Source of the DNA: Phytoseiulus persimilis
Lineage: Eukaryota > Arthropoda > Arachnida > Mesostigmata > Phytoseiidae
Assembly: GCA_037576195.1 (NCBI GenBank)
Contig: CM075102.1
Span: 41,908,745 to 41,972,744 of the forward strand
Direction: 5' to 3'
DNA length: 64,000 bases
Part shown: positions 1 through 12,332 of the stretch, piece by piece
Numbering within the stretch: the stretch's first letter is position 1
Layout of the letters: every line of letters starts with the position of its first letter
Translations under genes and position numbers: made by a program
Notes under the pieces: model-generated
The model's input: only the letters and a program-made list of their open reading frames with translations
Database searches by the model: none
Told to the model about the DNA's origin: nothing

Positions 1-1
1 A

Positions 2-202
2 CTTCGTTTAGTTAACCAAATTAAATTATCTCCTCGGAGCGGAGTCTCATCCGTTGCTTCCAGCTCATCCAGATCAAGTCAGTGTTTCAAAAAGCTCAGC
101 ACTGCTTCGGTTGCACGTAAAGCCAGCAAAGTATTCTCAAACATGTATCCGATAGCTGCAGGAACTCCGACGTTCCTTGAACTGATGGCATCCTACTCCT
201 AG
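2..202 (+). CDS. 3'-terminal coding exon of an unidentified gene (5' partial)
   Basis: The frame is open from base 2 of the window to a TAG at 200-202, giving 66 residues. The segment is rich in serine and basic residues, starts inside a coding sequence, and ends with the residues MASYS. I do not recognise a family. Codon choice looks protein-coding and the frame is uninterrupted to the window edge, so I read it as the last exon of a plus-strand gene that begins outside the window. Its stop lies only 60 bases from the stop of the minus-strand MPC1 gene, so the two genes converge and their 3' untranslated regions probably overlap. It could instead be a chance open frame of 66 codons, so confidence is moderate. 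Confidence 0.45.
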   Translation, partial: LRLVNQIKLSPRSGVSSVASSSSRSSQCFKKLSTASVARKASKVFSNMYPIAAGTPTFLELMASYS

Positions 203-262
203 AGTTGAACAGCTGAGATATCACGGAAGTTTCCACTTCGATGCTTCAATTTCAGCAGGTAT

Positions 263-1193
263 TCATTCCTTGTGTGAAGAGGTTGACGGAATGTCTCGCG
301 CGGTAGTGCCCTCCTCTTTTGCTTCGTTCTTGCCGCCGAGGTAGTGATATTTCATGAATCGACTTAATTGAGTCAACTGTGCGCACTCGTTGGTGAAATG
401 GCAGGCGAAAAGGAGCATATTCCGAGGTTCCACTTTGATTGCGAATCTCATGAAAACCGCTGAGTACATGGCCAAGGCTGGAACGTGAATCAGATTCTGG
501 TCCCGAACGTTCTGACTGTCATGTGGCGGTCTGGTTCTTGAAACACTAATATTCTCGGTGAGCAATTGTGGGGAATTCCACTGCAGTTCCGTCCTGGAGA
601 CTTTGAATTCTTACCAAATGTCATCTTGCCACTGATGATTTCGGGATCTCTCTTGATATCAGCGAGCGCTGCCAACGGAAGGCCCCAGTTCGCGACGGGA
701 CCCCAAAAATGCTGGAACGGATAGATGGAGTTCGAAGTCGGAAAATCCTCCCAGTCGACCATGCAGAAAACCGGTTGTTTCTGAGAGGCCATTTCCATCT
801 CAAGGAAGAACTTCGCACCGGATTGGAATCAAGTCCCGTCAGGAATGCTTCAAGCAGTGAACATCTGAGATCTACTCACTGTGCTGCATGTAGGCGCCAA
901 GTAATAATGTCACGAGACGTCAATCACAGTCCCCGGGGTGAAATGGAGATTCGATGAGTTAGGGAAGAAAATCGTGCTCTATTCTCCCCAGCGTCAAGGT
1001 GAAACAAGGGGACGCGAGATATCAAAGATAAGATTCGGACCATATCACGAATCGAGCCCGTAGTGCATGAAAACTTTGAATTCTGATTGTAAACTGATTG
1101 GAATGGTTAAAGTCATAAATTTTACCTGCATAGATATTCCCGGAATTCCTTCGACTTGAGGTTGTTCAGTTGAGCTCTAACGAACCTTGACAT
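263..1193 (-). CDS. MPC1: Mitochondrial pyruvate carrier subunit 1 (four exons, one of 4 bases)
   Basis: MPC1 forms the inner-membrane heterodimer with MPC2 that imports pyruvate into the matrix. Exons in transcript order are 1193-1126 (start ATG, 22 codons plus two bases), 883-880 (microexon), 711-615 and 477-263 (stop TGA), together 384 bases or 127 residues; the human protein has 109. Family hallmarks are clear: KEFREYLC near the N-terminus, [14 protein letters not shown] across exons 2 and 3, [11 protein letters not shown] across the last junction, then [12 protein letters not shown] and [10 protein letters not shown] in exon 4. The hydrophilic C-terminal tail of about 30 residues is longer than usual. 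Donors are gtaaaa, gtgagt and gtaaga; acceptors are gcag, ccag and ccag. Introns are 242, 168 and 137 bases. An ATG upstream of the HFWGP exon opens a longer frame, but it lacks the conserved N-terminus and reads through an intron, so I rejected it as the start. Confidence 0.93.
880..883 (-). other. MPC1: Candidate 4-nucleotide microexon of MPC1
   Basis: Exon 1 ends in phase 2 (TGC AG) while the next large exon begins in phase 0 (CAT TTT TGG), so direct joining would shift the frame. Between them the minus strand reads atgcag, CACA, gtgagt: an acceptor, four bases and a perfect donor consensus. Inserting CACA gives AGC ACA, Ser-Thr, exactly the two residues that precede HFWGPV in MPC1 proteins. 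I found no other acceptor in the right phase upstream of CAT. Confidence 0.75.
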
Positions 1194-4100
1194 AGTGACA
1201 ATTCGAATGGTTCAGGTGTTCTGTTTTTCCTACGGGTTTCGAATGTCAAAGTGTCAACACAACGACAGTACAGTAACAGAAACAATCAGTACTAGCTCTC
1301 AGAGATGAGCCGCAACGAAGACTAACGAACATAGACGAGTATCCTCTTTTCCCTCTCTGCCAGTCGAGATTGTCGGCGGTGTAACGCAGACCTTTTGAAT
1401 GCTGTTATTGACTTCCTGAAAGAGATTCTCAGGCAGTGCACTTGCTGCTTGTGGGAGACGGGATGCGACTGAAACCCGGATGAGCTTACTGCTCGTGCCA
1501 GCAAGAGCGGGAATCATCCAGAGATCGATCCTTCGTTCATGCCACACTTCCAGGAGAGAGGGCAAAGAAGACGATTTCTCTGCCCCTTTCAAGATTCTCG
1601 GTCTTCATGAAAATTCTGCACAAGCGGCTGAGATTCACTCCGGGGTCTTCTCCAAAAACCCATATCTCGATCAGCTTGAAGAAAAGTTGTGATCTCTATT
1701 TGCTGAAATCAACGGGAACGCCTTCAGATTTCGACAATTGGTCGAATCGTTATTCTGACATGCTCATTGGATGGGCCTGATCAACTTTCCTGAGCTCACC
1801 CTGCTCCCACCACAAGCACCACTGCACCTGACTCTGAGCGCTGTCAGCTCGAAATTGTCGGAGTCCCGCTGGAGAATAGACCCGCGAATACTATCGATGG
1901 TCCGAGTCATTATCAACCGTAAAGTTGAATTTTCCCGGGAACCTTCGCAACTCCATCAGTGACACCGTCTGGGCCCGAGCGTACCCCTAGTATCTTGGAG
2001 CTGCCCAGGATGCATTCACGAAGCGCGATGACTGGAGCCCGACCTTGCGAGCATTATCAATGAATTTTTCAACCCGTTTCAGTGGCGACCTTCTCGCTGT
2101 CGACTCTAAGCGATTGAATATCACTCTTTGGCATTCTATGATTAGTGCACTGAAATCGGGGCGTCATACGAGGAACCCAAGTTCTTATCCGATACTCGAA
2201 CAGTGGAGAATCGGGGTAAAATAGGCGGACCGAAGTCATATCGAGACACTGACACCTCATGTGAGCATTGCGCGCACATTGTGTCTCTCGGAATCTCCGA
2301 ACTCGACGATTGAGCGAAGTCGGAGGGGAACTATCGTCGGTACGAGCATGGTTCAACCCATGGATCTTGGACTCTTTCACGTGGTCGGAACCAGCTTCTG
2401 GAGCACCCCACCTCGTGCCTCCGTCGTCTTTCTTTGTGAAGGAAATCTAGGCAATCTGCGTGCCTCAGTATCGAGTGAGGAGGGCGCCAGCTATGTGCGT
2501 GTACCAGACAACGACCCCCGTCTGTGATCATTAAGCAGAAGTGTTACTAGAGAAAAACGAACCGTTGTGGCCACGGTGGATTCTCGAGGCTCCAAGAGAC
2601 GTTTCCTTACTCTTCGGTTTCCTCTCGACGTGCTCTCGAACTCCTTCTGGGTCAAGCTTTTCCGTTTTGGGCGCACGCACTACATCACGAAGTCGCACAT
2701 CTGGTTGCCGGTAGCAAGCTTAGATCCATTGGGAGTGACGATCCAAGGATTAAGGTGAGACACAAACTGATTATTCCGAGAGGACGCGAATCTTGGGGTT
2801 GATCGCGAACATTGAAAAGTCAGCGCAGCAGAAGTTAAAAATCATCAAAATTTTCGTTGTCAGTGAAGCCCTGTCATTCTGAACTCCGCAGGATTAGAGT
2901 GAGAGCTCCATCGAGTCGAAATGAATATTACTCGAATCTCATCAGAGGCTGTGAGCTGGCACAGATGGAGGAGGAAACGACTTCCATCAGCACTCATTTG
3001 AGGCAACAAGAAGAGGCTGCGCCAGTGGCACCAGGGGGTTTCGTTCAACAACTTATCTGGCCAAAGGGATGGGTTCCGCCCAGGTTGGTCACGTTTTCGT
3101 GGCAATCAGGGTCCTTGATATTGATGGATCATGATCAGAGCTCCCATATTACCGGACATTCTTTCCAGCAGAAAATGGACATTTGTCTGGCTGACATCTT
3201 GCCCGGAAGCGGACGAGGAAGCGGACGTGCAAACTTCGGAGTTTCTCCAGATAAATCCAGCATGTGAGAGTATCGAATGGGAACCTCTCTGATCGGATCA
3301 GCTCGGATACCGTCACAGGCTCTGCATCTGTCGAAAAGTAAGCCTCTTCATGTTCGATCGTGACAAACTATTTCACCTTTCCGAAGAAGGGTTCTTGTAC
3401 ATGGGAGAGGATCGACGAGGTCGTTGGAGGTCGTCACCTCAATTGCGAAGGGTGTCACCTCGCGATGTTTTAGAACTCCGTTGAAACAGTGAATAGCCAG
3501 CACCGCCCATAAAGAACCAGGACCGATATCCCGGCTATTTGAAGAGCGTTCCTCACTCACCCCCTTGCGATTCCGAGATCGTTTCGCGCTCTGCTGCCCG
3601 AAAACCATCCGACTTCCCGGTTGGAAAATTTGTTCGAAATCATGGTTGACCTCTTGATTCGTGAGCCTGGAAACCCGACGCTTTCCCGGATGCTCAATAA
3701 AACCGGACAAACTAACGGAAAAGGACATGACCGGTCATATGGGAGCTCTAATTACGATACATGAATAAGGGCAGAAATTCAAGGCTCGAATAATGAGTCT
3801 TTCTAGAGACTGGGATCCCAAGGGTTTTTCATCTTCAACCTTTTGTCAGCCATGGATGTGGGTAATGCCTTGTCGCCTCGAAATTATGGGTGGTGCGACT
3901 TTATCGGGGCCTGAGCTTTCAGGTTCTGGTCATTCTGCTATAAAGGTCGGTAGGTCTTCGCAGTCTCATTGCGGGCTTCCTGGAGCGGATCAAGTAGAGC
4001 TTCTGACTGATTCTTCCGTTTATTTCCCGGAATACAGATCCATAGGCCTCAAAAATTGAATTCTCGGCTCCCTATCACTCGGAGGTAATGCTGCCCAATA

Positions 4101-7100
4101 CTCGGCGGCTGGATAACTTTTGTGGAAACCGCTCGTTTTATGAGTTGTAACCTCCCTTCCTGGCGTTCTGCGAGCCGTGTCGCTCCATCACGACCCGTCA
4201 ATACCCTGCAAATCAAGGAGGCAACATATCCGAAGGCATTATCCACCGAGCTATCCTTCCGGCTCTGCTGTGGTTGATAGAAGGAAGAATGCAAAAGCTC
4301 CCAGCTACGATCGTCTGATCAGCATCGTATAACCTTTCTGGACGGTTTTGAAGCATAACCCAGTTCACAGCCCTCTACATAATATGGTTCTGCTCGTGGA
4401 GCTCGGATCAGCATTCGTAAGACAATAAGTTTCGATGAACTCCGATGGTCTGTTCTCGATCTGTACTGAAAACCACCCGCGTTGCCAAACCGAGGCGATG
4501 CTTCTCTCGATTTCTCCGATCCCTCCTCGCGTTTAGTTTCAGTCACAGAAACAATCTATCTGCGGTCTTACTCGCAGGTAGTATGGACAAACACAAAGAT
4601 AAGCGAGGGCATTAAGCTTTACTTCAGCTTGATATGGTGACGAGAAAAATGTTCGGAGCCCCTGCGGAGGGATTCATCGGTACTCCCACCCGCCCTCCTA
4701 CGAGCGAGTAGACTCTTTAGGCAACTCTCCCGTTTCCTGAGCAAACTAACTCGGGTGGCCGCAACGAATCCCGGGAAGGAATCAGCTCTTAGCTTATTTT
4801 CACGCTCCAGGGTTTCAGAACAGTCGAATGAAGAGAAAGGGTGCTCCTGATAAGCGGCGTACCGACCTTCCACGATGCCCGGGGCGCACTTCCAGTTTGA
4901 TGGCCCATGCGGGCTCGCGCACAGGTTCGATCTCGGATGATGTCACATCATAATACCTATGTATTTCATATTCATGTGTATGGATGTAATGAAGACATCA
5001 TTCGCAAGGGAGACATCGGAATCTGCTCTTCCCTGTTCTCATGAGTCGACTTCGATTATGAGAGATCGTTGAAGAACCGTCGGCTGACGCGATCATATCC
5101 GCAGAAGAGTCACGATAAGTTCTCTGGAAATCGCGCCAGAAATTGAGTGAGGAATTCGATTGCGGAAGCTTCCACGCTCCACGTTATGAAACCATTGGAG
5201 CTTGTTATGGCATCCGTTGCTTCGCATCTCTGTAGCTCCCCGAAACGACGAGGTTAACTGTTCAACCCAGTTGCGTTCTGACGGAATTCCTAGCGACACT
5301 ATGGAGAAATTGAGCCGAAACTTTCTAGCGGGTTCAGCGGTGTGAGGGTTTTCAAGATGAGTTCTTCAATGTTGCGTTCGGTAGATCGTGATTCGGTGCG
5401 CGCATGCGCCCTGCTATTCTGAAACCACAGGTTTGCGAAGAAGAGATAATGGCTATCGAGCTCCCCCTTCCAATATCCGATGGTTGGAGTCATTTGACAG
5501 CGCAGACGTCATTCCGAACGCTCACTTTGTGAGTGATCAGACGGATTATCTCACATGGTGTGTGAGCGCGTTTATCCCACAGTCAGTGGCATCCTGATGC
5601 CCCTGCTCGGGAACGAGAGCTCATACAACGCAGAGCCGTGGAACCACGGAGGCCGACCGCGTCTAGCTCCTCGTTTTCGTCGTCATGAGTCCGAGTCTCT
5701 CCGAAGGAAGGACCCGATACTGGGCGCAAGGCGAATCGAGAAATATGGGGGACGAGTGACGCCCTTGGGCGCGCCACGAGAGGGAATCATGAGTCATCAG
5801 CTGGAACCAGACTTGGAGTCTAGCTCACCAACTTTCTCGCACGTTATCCGGCGCTGCTTCGAGGCGGAGATCATGGTTCAGGACTTCCAGGCCCTCCCGT
5901 TGAGTGTCAGAGGAGATACCATCAGTATCTTCGAGCTGATTCAATGAAGACGTTCTGTACCATACGTTCCAGAAACCGACGTTATCCTCCGCAATATGTT
6001 CATCCAGACATGAGCGACTCGATTTGGGTGAACACAGGGGTTTCTCAACTCCACGACTAGTTTGAAACAGCAATTCCCGAAATTACCGTAAGGCCAACAC
6101 ATCACGGCAAATCGAGTCCCTCCGGGCGACCAATCCTGTCGTCATCCTTGCCTGTCTGGGGAGACGGAGACCTACTGCCCTTCCGTATACTCCGGAGCTA
6201 CTCTCGATTTAATGGAACGCCTCTGTATGACACTGGAGTCGAGTACTTATAACTAACTCTACGGGAGCCTTAATGAAGTAGAGTCTCGATTGTTCGAACC
6301 CTGGTTGCTTTGCGAGTCCGTTGCAGCGCTATTCGCGGCGGTTGCTGAGACTTTTCGAGCTATTCAATCAGCAAATGTTGTAAGCAGGGACTCCCGCAAT
6401 CAAGAGTTTCAGGATCAGGGACAAAGCTGAATTCAGAAGGTTGCAACCGTCGCCGGCCATGGGCGTTTCTCGACAAGTTCTTCAAGCTGATCTAGAACGA
6501 ACAGTGATGTGGGAGGTTCGTTCCTCGCCGTACTCTCATGCGTGAACCGTCGGAGGCTGGTCTGATCGCTTTTGTGGAATATTCACCAAAACGTGCCATT
6601 CTCATCAATGTTATCTCCTCCTGAGCGATACAATTGTTAATGCATCGCGAATTAACATCATTCAGAGTGCAATTTCTGCAAACTGTCTATCCCCACTTGG
6701 AAGATCCTCTAGTATCAGAGCGTCCGCGTCATGGCAACTTCTACTAACTCGCGGATTTTCCCAAAAAGTGACCACTGGAAAAACGCGAAGCTTCGATCAA
6801 GCTCTGTTCCGCTCAATGTGTTCCCCGAAGCATTGCTCCGAGTGCCGAGAAGATCTCTTGAAACTATGGGGCCTGCTCCTGAACGGCAACACGATGTCAG
6901 TTGTCCAGAACAATTTATTCGTTCGTGACGTTTGTGTCACTGATTCCAGCTCTAAATATTCGACCAATCGGGCGACGGGTTCGGAGAGCGTGAGGTGTTC
7001 CCGATCAGCTCCCTGGGAAAAATGGCCGCCATGTCTTTCCCAAACCAGGAGCTTTCCCAGTGTTCCCATCACGGCTCAATCTAAATGAGCTGATGCGGCT

Positions 7101-7653
7101 CTGAATTTCGGCTTGCGCGTGATGGAACCGACCACTTGTTGACAACTAGGAGCGGGTCCCATGAAATACGAGAAACCGAAGGAGCCGGGACATTCCCATT
7201 GTGAGGACTCTCAGAATCGACTCGGAGAGAGCGGAGATTCGGAGTCCCCTTCACGATGTCCTGGAAACCATATGATACGCCGTTGTTGAGGTCGACATGG
7301 TCCCTCAAGAGTGCGACGCGGCTGACAAGAAACTGCGATATTTGTAGCCGGTCTGTCTAACGTGGCTCCATCTTTGATAGCCGTTTTAAGGTGCTAAGAT
7401 AGGGTGAGATGAACGAGACTATGGATTCCGTGATTGTAAATCAAAATTGAAATGGTCGTCATTCGAGGATTGGATCGCAATATTTAAGCCCGGTTCCTTT
7501 CGGTGATTTACGCTGTTCAGTTTCGAGGGCAAACCAAGGAACGCCTAGCAAGGTAACCGGGCTCCTTCCTCGTTCGCATTCCTCCAGAAAGAAACGGATA
7601 TTCTCGGGAGTCGTCCGAGAAGCAATCCTAACTTCCTCTGTTAACCTCCGCAG
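1194..7653. other. Intergenic stretch, no confident gene
   Basis: About 6.5 kb lies between the MPC1 start and the lipase start. Open frames occur on both strands but none shows a family motif. The least random is a minus-strand segment from an ATG at 3728 to a gtgagt donor near 3553, basic and glutamine-rich, which could be an isolated first exon; I found no partner exon. The pyrimidine-rich acceptor just before 7654 implies a 5' untranslated lipase exon somewhere in the right end of this interval. I see no tRNA, satellite or transposon ends. Confidence 0.4.
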
Positions 7654-9281
7654 ATGAAAGTTCTTCGGGAACTTACTTTTCTGGCGGGGTTGGTTGTGGC
7701 CGGCGCAACTTTCGCGGGAAACACTTACGAGAATCAGCTCATCGCTCTGATGCTGGATGCTGAACACCTGAGATCGAATTCCCTTTCCAAATTCTCGATA
7801 GATCCGTCGGTCTGCTACGGCGAATTCGGATGCTTCAAGAAATTCCCTGCGGGCGTTTTCCCGGAAGCACCCAAATTCATTGACCCTAAATTCAGCCTTT
7901 ACACTCCGGTACGCTCACTGCGATCTCAAGTGTTCGTCAGGCCGGTGAGAGGTTCATCGGTATGAGGAACTGGAAAACCATTTCGAATTTCCAGGCTTCG
8001 GAGAACGCGGTCAAGGTGTACAGCTTTGAATCAACCGTCGGTAGTGAAGATGAAAAGACCAAAGAATCGCTGAGGGATCAATCCAGGAAACTCGTCTTCG
8101 TCGCGCACGGCTTTGGAGGGAGCAGCGATCTCCAGTGGGTGCACGACATCAAGAACGTGAAGACGAAGCTCTACGGTGACAATGTCATCACCGTCGATTG
8201 GTCGAAAGGAGCACGTGCCTCAACTCTTTACCTGGGTGCGGCAGCGAACTCCGCTTTGATCGGGAGAATCCTCGCGCGCTTGTGTTTGCAGCTCGTGAAG
8301 GAGTACGGAATTCCCTTGGTCAACGTTGAATTTGTCGGATTCTCTCTCGGCGGACAGGTTTCGGGTTTCTTTGCGCGGGACATTTTCGAGAAGACTGGCG
8401 AGAAGATCGGAAAGATCACAGGTATTTCCCCGAGTTGCGGATCCCTCAGCAAATCATTATCCCACTATTCGTCCGAAAGAGCTGAAATCGATTATTCTGT
8501 TCCCCAGCACTGGACTGCGCCGCGCCCCTGTTCGAGACTTATGGAATCTACCCTTCGAGAGAACATGTTCACTTCCTAGAAGCAGTGCACACAGCTTCCG
8601 GGAACATCCTCTGGAGAGGGAAAGTGGGTATCGGCTTGGACTACGGACATGTGGACTACTACCCCAACGGAGGAATCGATCAACCCGGCTGTACATGTGA
8701 GTCTGGAACTCCAGATTCCCACTTACAATTAGTGATAGTAGCTCAATCGATGCCTGAGTAGGCCGCGCACGATTCCTCAGAGGAACTGATGAACAATTCA
8801 ACCTCGAAAACACAATTTTCCACGATTCCACCTTCGGATCCGTCCACTCCCACGATTTCACCCCCGATTATATCATTTCTGTTGCACGAACTAGTTGATA
8901 TAAACGAGGCTGCGCCGTACATCCTTCGAAACTCTCGGGAATCAGGCCAAGCTCTCCGTAACTGGACCGCTTTCGCGCAGGGATTCACAGCGTTCGTAAG
9001 TCAGGACTCTAAAGTCGGGATTCCGCATTTCAGTTCTAGATCTCGCTTGCGCGCATAACCGTGCCCATGAATACTATATCGAGGCCTTATCGAAATCCGA
9101 CGGATGCCTCTACCGTGGCTACCCTTGCGACTCAGTTGAAGCAGCAAACAAGGGCAGCTGTCATCCGGTTTTGGATTCGAGACATTTTATCAGTCAAGAA
9201 AACGTTACAACAGAACATGCGATATTCTATCTCAGGACCACGAGCGTCCAACCATTCTGCTTGGCCGAGTACAAGCTCTGA
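7654..9281 (+). CDS. Secreted pancreatic-type (triacylglycerol lipase / phospholipase A1 family) lipase, four exons
   Basis: An extracellular alpha/beta-hydrolase expected to cut ester bonds of glycerides or phospholipids. Exons are 7654-7908, 7995-8421, 8508-8696 and 9034-9281, giving 372 residues; introns are 86, 86 and 337 bases, all GT-AG. Residues 1-21 form a signal peptide. CYGEFGCFKK and KFSLYT are typical N-terminal family segments. HGFGG at about 123-127 is the oxyanion-hole region. The triad is complete: Ser202 in GFSLGG, Asp230 in ITALDCAAP and His298 in CAHNRAH. HVDYYPNGG and QPGC precede a lid loop with only six residues between Cys289 and Cys296, against about 23 in human pancreatic lipase. 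Such short lids are known from phospholipase A1-type members, so phospholipid substrates are plausible. The ATG directly follows a good acceptor (cctccgcag), implying a 5' untranslated exon. No truncation is visible. Confidence 0.92.
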
Positions 9282-9337
9282 GCTGCTGTCGTGCTCCACG
9301 CGAAAATTCGCTCCGGAACTTGGAATGAAAATTTAAA

Positions 9338-9343
9338 AATAAA
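9338..9343 (+). terminator. Polyadenylation signal of the lipase gene
   Basis: AATAAA lies 57 bases after the lipase stop codon on the same strand, an ordinary spacing for a 3' end signal. Cleavage would be expected near 9360. Confidence 0.7.
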
Positions 9344-10486
9344 GAGGGATGTTTCCGTTCAACTGTATAGATGGACTAGATTCGCGGAATCCGACGAACA
9401 CTTCGAGTCTTCCCTTGTGTCACCAGTGAAGTAAAACGGCTCGGCCTGGATATGAGACCTCTGACCGCGTTGACCACTGACAACGTTGGTCATGACGCGG
9501 TCTCAAAAATCAGGATTCCATCTGTGGGACAAAATTAATCCGAATAGAAACGGATTTCCCGGAGAAACCTTCTGTGCCAATTCTCACGAAATGCTCCATT
9601 CGGAGGTTGTACTCGACCGTTGATGAGGAGTGGTCGAGAACGAAACAAATCCCATGGTACTCCACACCACTGTGCCGACGACGACGAGAGCTAAACTCTG
9701 TAAGGAATTTCGTTTCAATGAGTGCCATTTTTCCGGGAACAGCTTGGAGGCGCAATCGGGATAATCTCCCATCCCGATTCACCCGAAAAGAGGAACAGAT
9801 CGTCCGCTCTGCTCTGTTTGCCGATACGATACGTACGCGAAAAGCGGCGTGCGATGAGTGAAACCACGTTACCGTGACGGAGGAGTCATCCGCTTGAGCG
9901 AAAAGTAAGCGTTTTACGTCTCGAACTGCTGGATGGAGGATGAGTCTCGTGAACCCAGTACGTTGTCACGAGAGAGGACTGCATCCCACGTGCTTAGTAA
10001 CCGGAGGGCTCCGCTACGGAAGTCAATCTAGTGCAGAACCTGATTTCGGATATGCCACTCCGTTCGTCACAGGATCCGCCGATTCGTCTGAGTGAACGAA
10101 GATGGACAAGTTCTTATGCTGATCTTTCTTTTCGAAATCGTGCACTCTCCTGTCGTTCAAGGGTCAGAAGCGATTCGTTTGCAGCAATACCTGCATTGCT
10201 TGTAGAAAACCCAAGGAGTTCAGGATGACGCAGTTTGATCGGATTCTCATCCAATGCATGTCTGGGAGAGTTTCCTGGTGCAGCAATGGGAACATGAACT
10301 CAAACACTAGGAGTTCACTAGTTGGAATATGTTAGAGCTATTCTGGCTTTCGATTCGAGAAGGATCGATCCATGATTTAGGCACCGTCACCCTGCACTCG
10401 ATAACGAATGCCCGAGGCAGCTACGACCTTGCAAACGTCTGCCTCAGCCAGACCAGAAACTTTCCTGCAAGCAGCGAATTCAATTT
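9344..10486. other. Intergenic stretch between lipase and first transporter
   Basis: No gene is recognisable. A minus-strand frame with an ATG at 9728 stays open to about 9510 and looks mildly protein-like, but it has no known motif and is overlapped by an equally long plus-strand frame. The 3' untranslated region of the transporter must occupy the right end; I see no clear AATAAA for it. Confidence 0.35.
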
Positions 10487-12332
10487 TCAGCGATGGAATC
10501 GAAGCACACAAGGTTTGCTGAGTTTTGAAACAGACGGTTTCTGGGGAGCGTGCTGAGAGAAGGACTGTTGCGCTTGCTTTTCCAGCAGGATGCGAAGTCT
10601 TTGGAATTTTCCNAGCAGTTTTTCAGCGTCATCGATCGTATCCGGGAGTGGTCTGTTCAGTGTTTCCGGAAGCAAACGGATGAGGAGAAGATCGCTGGCC
10701 GTACAGAGGGTGAATATTAGCAAAGGAACACTCTGAGACGTCCAGCTTTCGAGATCTTTGATGAAGGGTGCTAACCCCGCTCCGAATCGCGAGAACATCA
10801 TCGCGAGAGCGAAGCCTGCTCCCCTCGCGGGCGTGGGATAAACTTCGTGAACTTGAACCCATTGGATGAAATTGAACATGGTCAGGAAAACTCGCACAAC
10901 CATACTCCCCCATACTTTCAAAAACTCGTTCCTATCACTCGCCAAGAAGACTATAGTGAACAGCGTCATTGTCAGAACTGAGTTGGCGGCTTCTGCGATC
11001 CTTCGAGGACATTTTCGCAGCAGAAACATGCCGATTATGCCAGCGGGGAACTCGGAGAACGTCGAAATCGCGAAGTTCAAGTGAGGGTTACCTGGCAATC
11101 GATGCGCATTCAGGGCTAGGTAATAAGATCTAAGCGAATTCATGAACCACGTACAGGCGAGTATGGCTGCGGTTCTCCTCAGCACTGGGACCTTGAGAAA
11201 ATCGAGGAAGCCTAGATCTTTGCTCCGTTGAGCACTTTCTGTCTCCGCCAGTCGGGACAGAGAACTCATGACAGCGGCCATATTTGGCATCGGACGCCTG
11301 TTCATCTTGATTATTCTCGTTATGACTTTCTCCGCTTCGTCAGTGCGCTGTTTCGCAAGCAGCCACTTCGGCGATTCGCGGGTGAGAGGGATGAACGGCA
11401 CCAGGAGCAGGCCGGAGAGGCCAATCGCGAGTTGCATGTGGCGGAAGTTCAGAAGATAGTACGAAAGCAGAGGTATGAACAGAACTGGCACCGCGTAGCC
11501 CATTCCGAAACCGATATTCATGTAGATCCGATCTTTTCCAGGCATGATCTCCATGAACATGGTCACCAGTGCGGTCGTTATGCCTGTGGCAGCTGACGAT
11601 TGGACGAACCGTAGCACATTGAACGTCATGAAGCTCCCCACGAATGATGCGGATATCCCCGATATCATCAAGAGGATCAGTCCGATCAAGAAAGCAGTCT
11701 TCCTACCGAAAGTATCCGAGAGTCTTCCGAATACAATGACGCCAACGAAGGCTCCACCCATAATAATACTCTGCATCAGGGAACGTTTCCAAGCGTCTCC
11801 ACAGACGAGATTCCACTCAGAAGTCACGGTCTCTCCGAACTTGCTTCTGTCGTATATCCAGCCGTTTGTGCATCCGGATGTAGCGTTTGTGTCGACGCCG
11901 TTTTCGGGACTCCAGCGGTACATCGTGCATTCGTCGAATGCGCCCGTGGGACCTCGGGGGATTCCGTTCTCTTTCCACCAAGTTTGGTTCAAGGATATAT
12001 CGGGCGCGGCACACCAGTGACCAACATCTGCCGCCATTAGAGGTGACATCATGTTGGTCCAGGCAGCAGGGAACGCTCTGAGACATCCCAGCAGAAGCAG
12101 GATTCCTGGAAACGAGGCGGAACTCAATTCTCGAATTGGAGATCGGAAAAAAGTTCAGCACACTCATTCTGGATTTGGGGAGGAGGCGATGAATTTGCTA
12201 GATTTTGGCTGCAAAGAGCACTCATGCGGGAGGAGGGCCGATCGTCTGTTGACTGTGAACCAGATAGAAAAAAATCCATTTACCGTGATAAATCCCGAAT
12301 TTCCCGATCACTTCAACTACGTCAGCATCCAT
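10487..12332 (-). CDS. SLC22-type organic ion transporter (major facilitator superfamily), copy 1
   Basis: Plasma-membrane carrier of the organic cation/carnitine/anion transporter family. Exon 1 is 12332-12284 (ATG, 16 codons plus one base), the intron is 178 bases, and exon 2 is 12105-10487; the protein has 555 residues. The N-terminal EVIGKFGIYHG matches the family's usual FG-x-Y-Q start. A large extracellular loop with cysteines and several N-glycosylation sequons (NQT, NAT) follows TM1. Visible signatures are GRLSDTFGRK (143-152, the MFS loop 2-3 motif), ESPKWLLAK (260-268), VYPTPARGAG (438-447) and LPETLNRPLPDT (about 495-506). The cytoplasmic tail is longer than in the neighbouring copy and glutamine-rich. 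The ambiguous base at 10613 is the third base of a CTN leucine codon and is harmless. The long frame also runs upstream from a TTG into the intron; homology and the tttccag acceptor place exon 2 at 12105. The substrate cannot be read from sequence. Confidence 0.93.

Noticed and set aside
490-798. A 102-codon minus-strand frame starting with its own ATG before [10 protein letters not shown]
   Set aside because: Only the HFWGP part is MPC1. The upstream part is intron: it ends in a pyrimidine-rich acceptor at CAG|CAT, and the conserved N-terminus is found in a separate exon at 1126-1193.
7962-8579. A 205-codon lipase frame ending at 8579
   Set aside because: The frame runs through an 86-base intron at 8422-8507. 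The true continuation in another frame restores the catalytic Asp and the HVDYYPNGG block.
10487-12127. Transporter 1 as a single-exon gene starting at a TTG at 12127
   Set aside because: The first codons have no homology. Both paralogues share a separate 49-base exon encoding the conserved N-terminus, joined in phase through a good acceptor.
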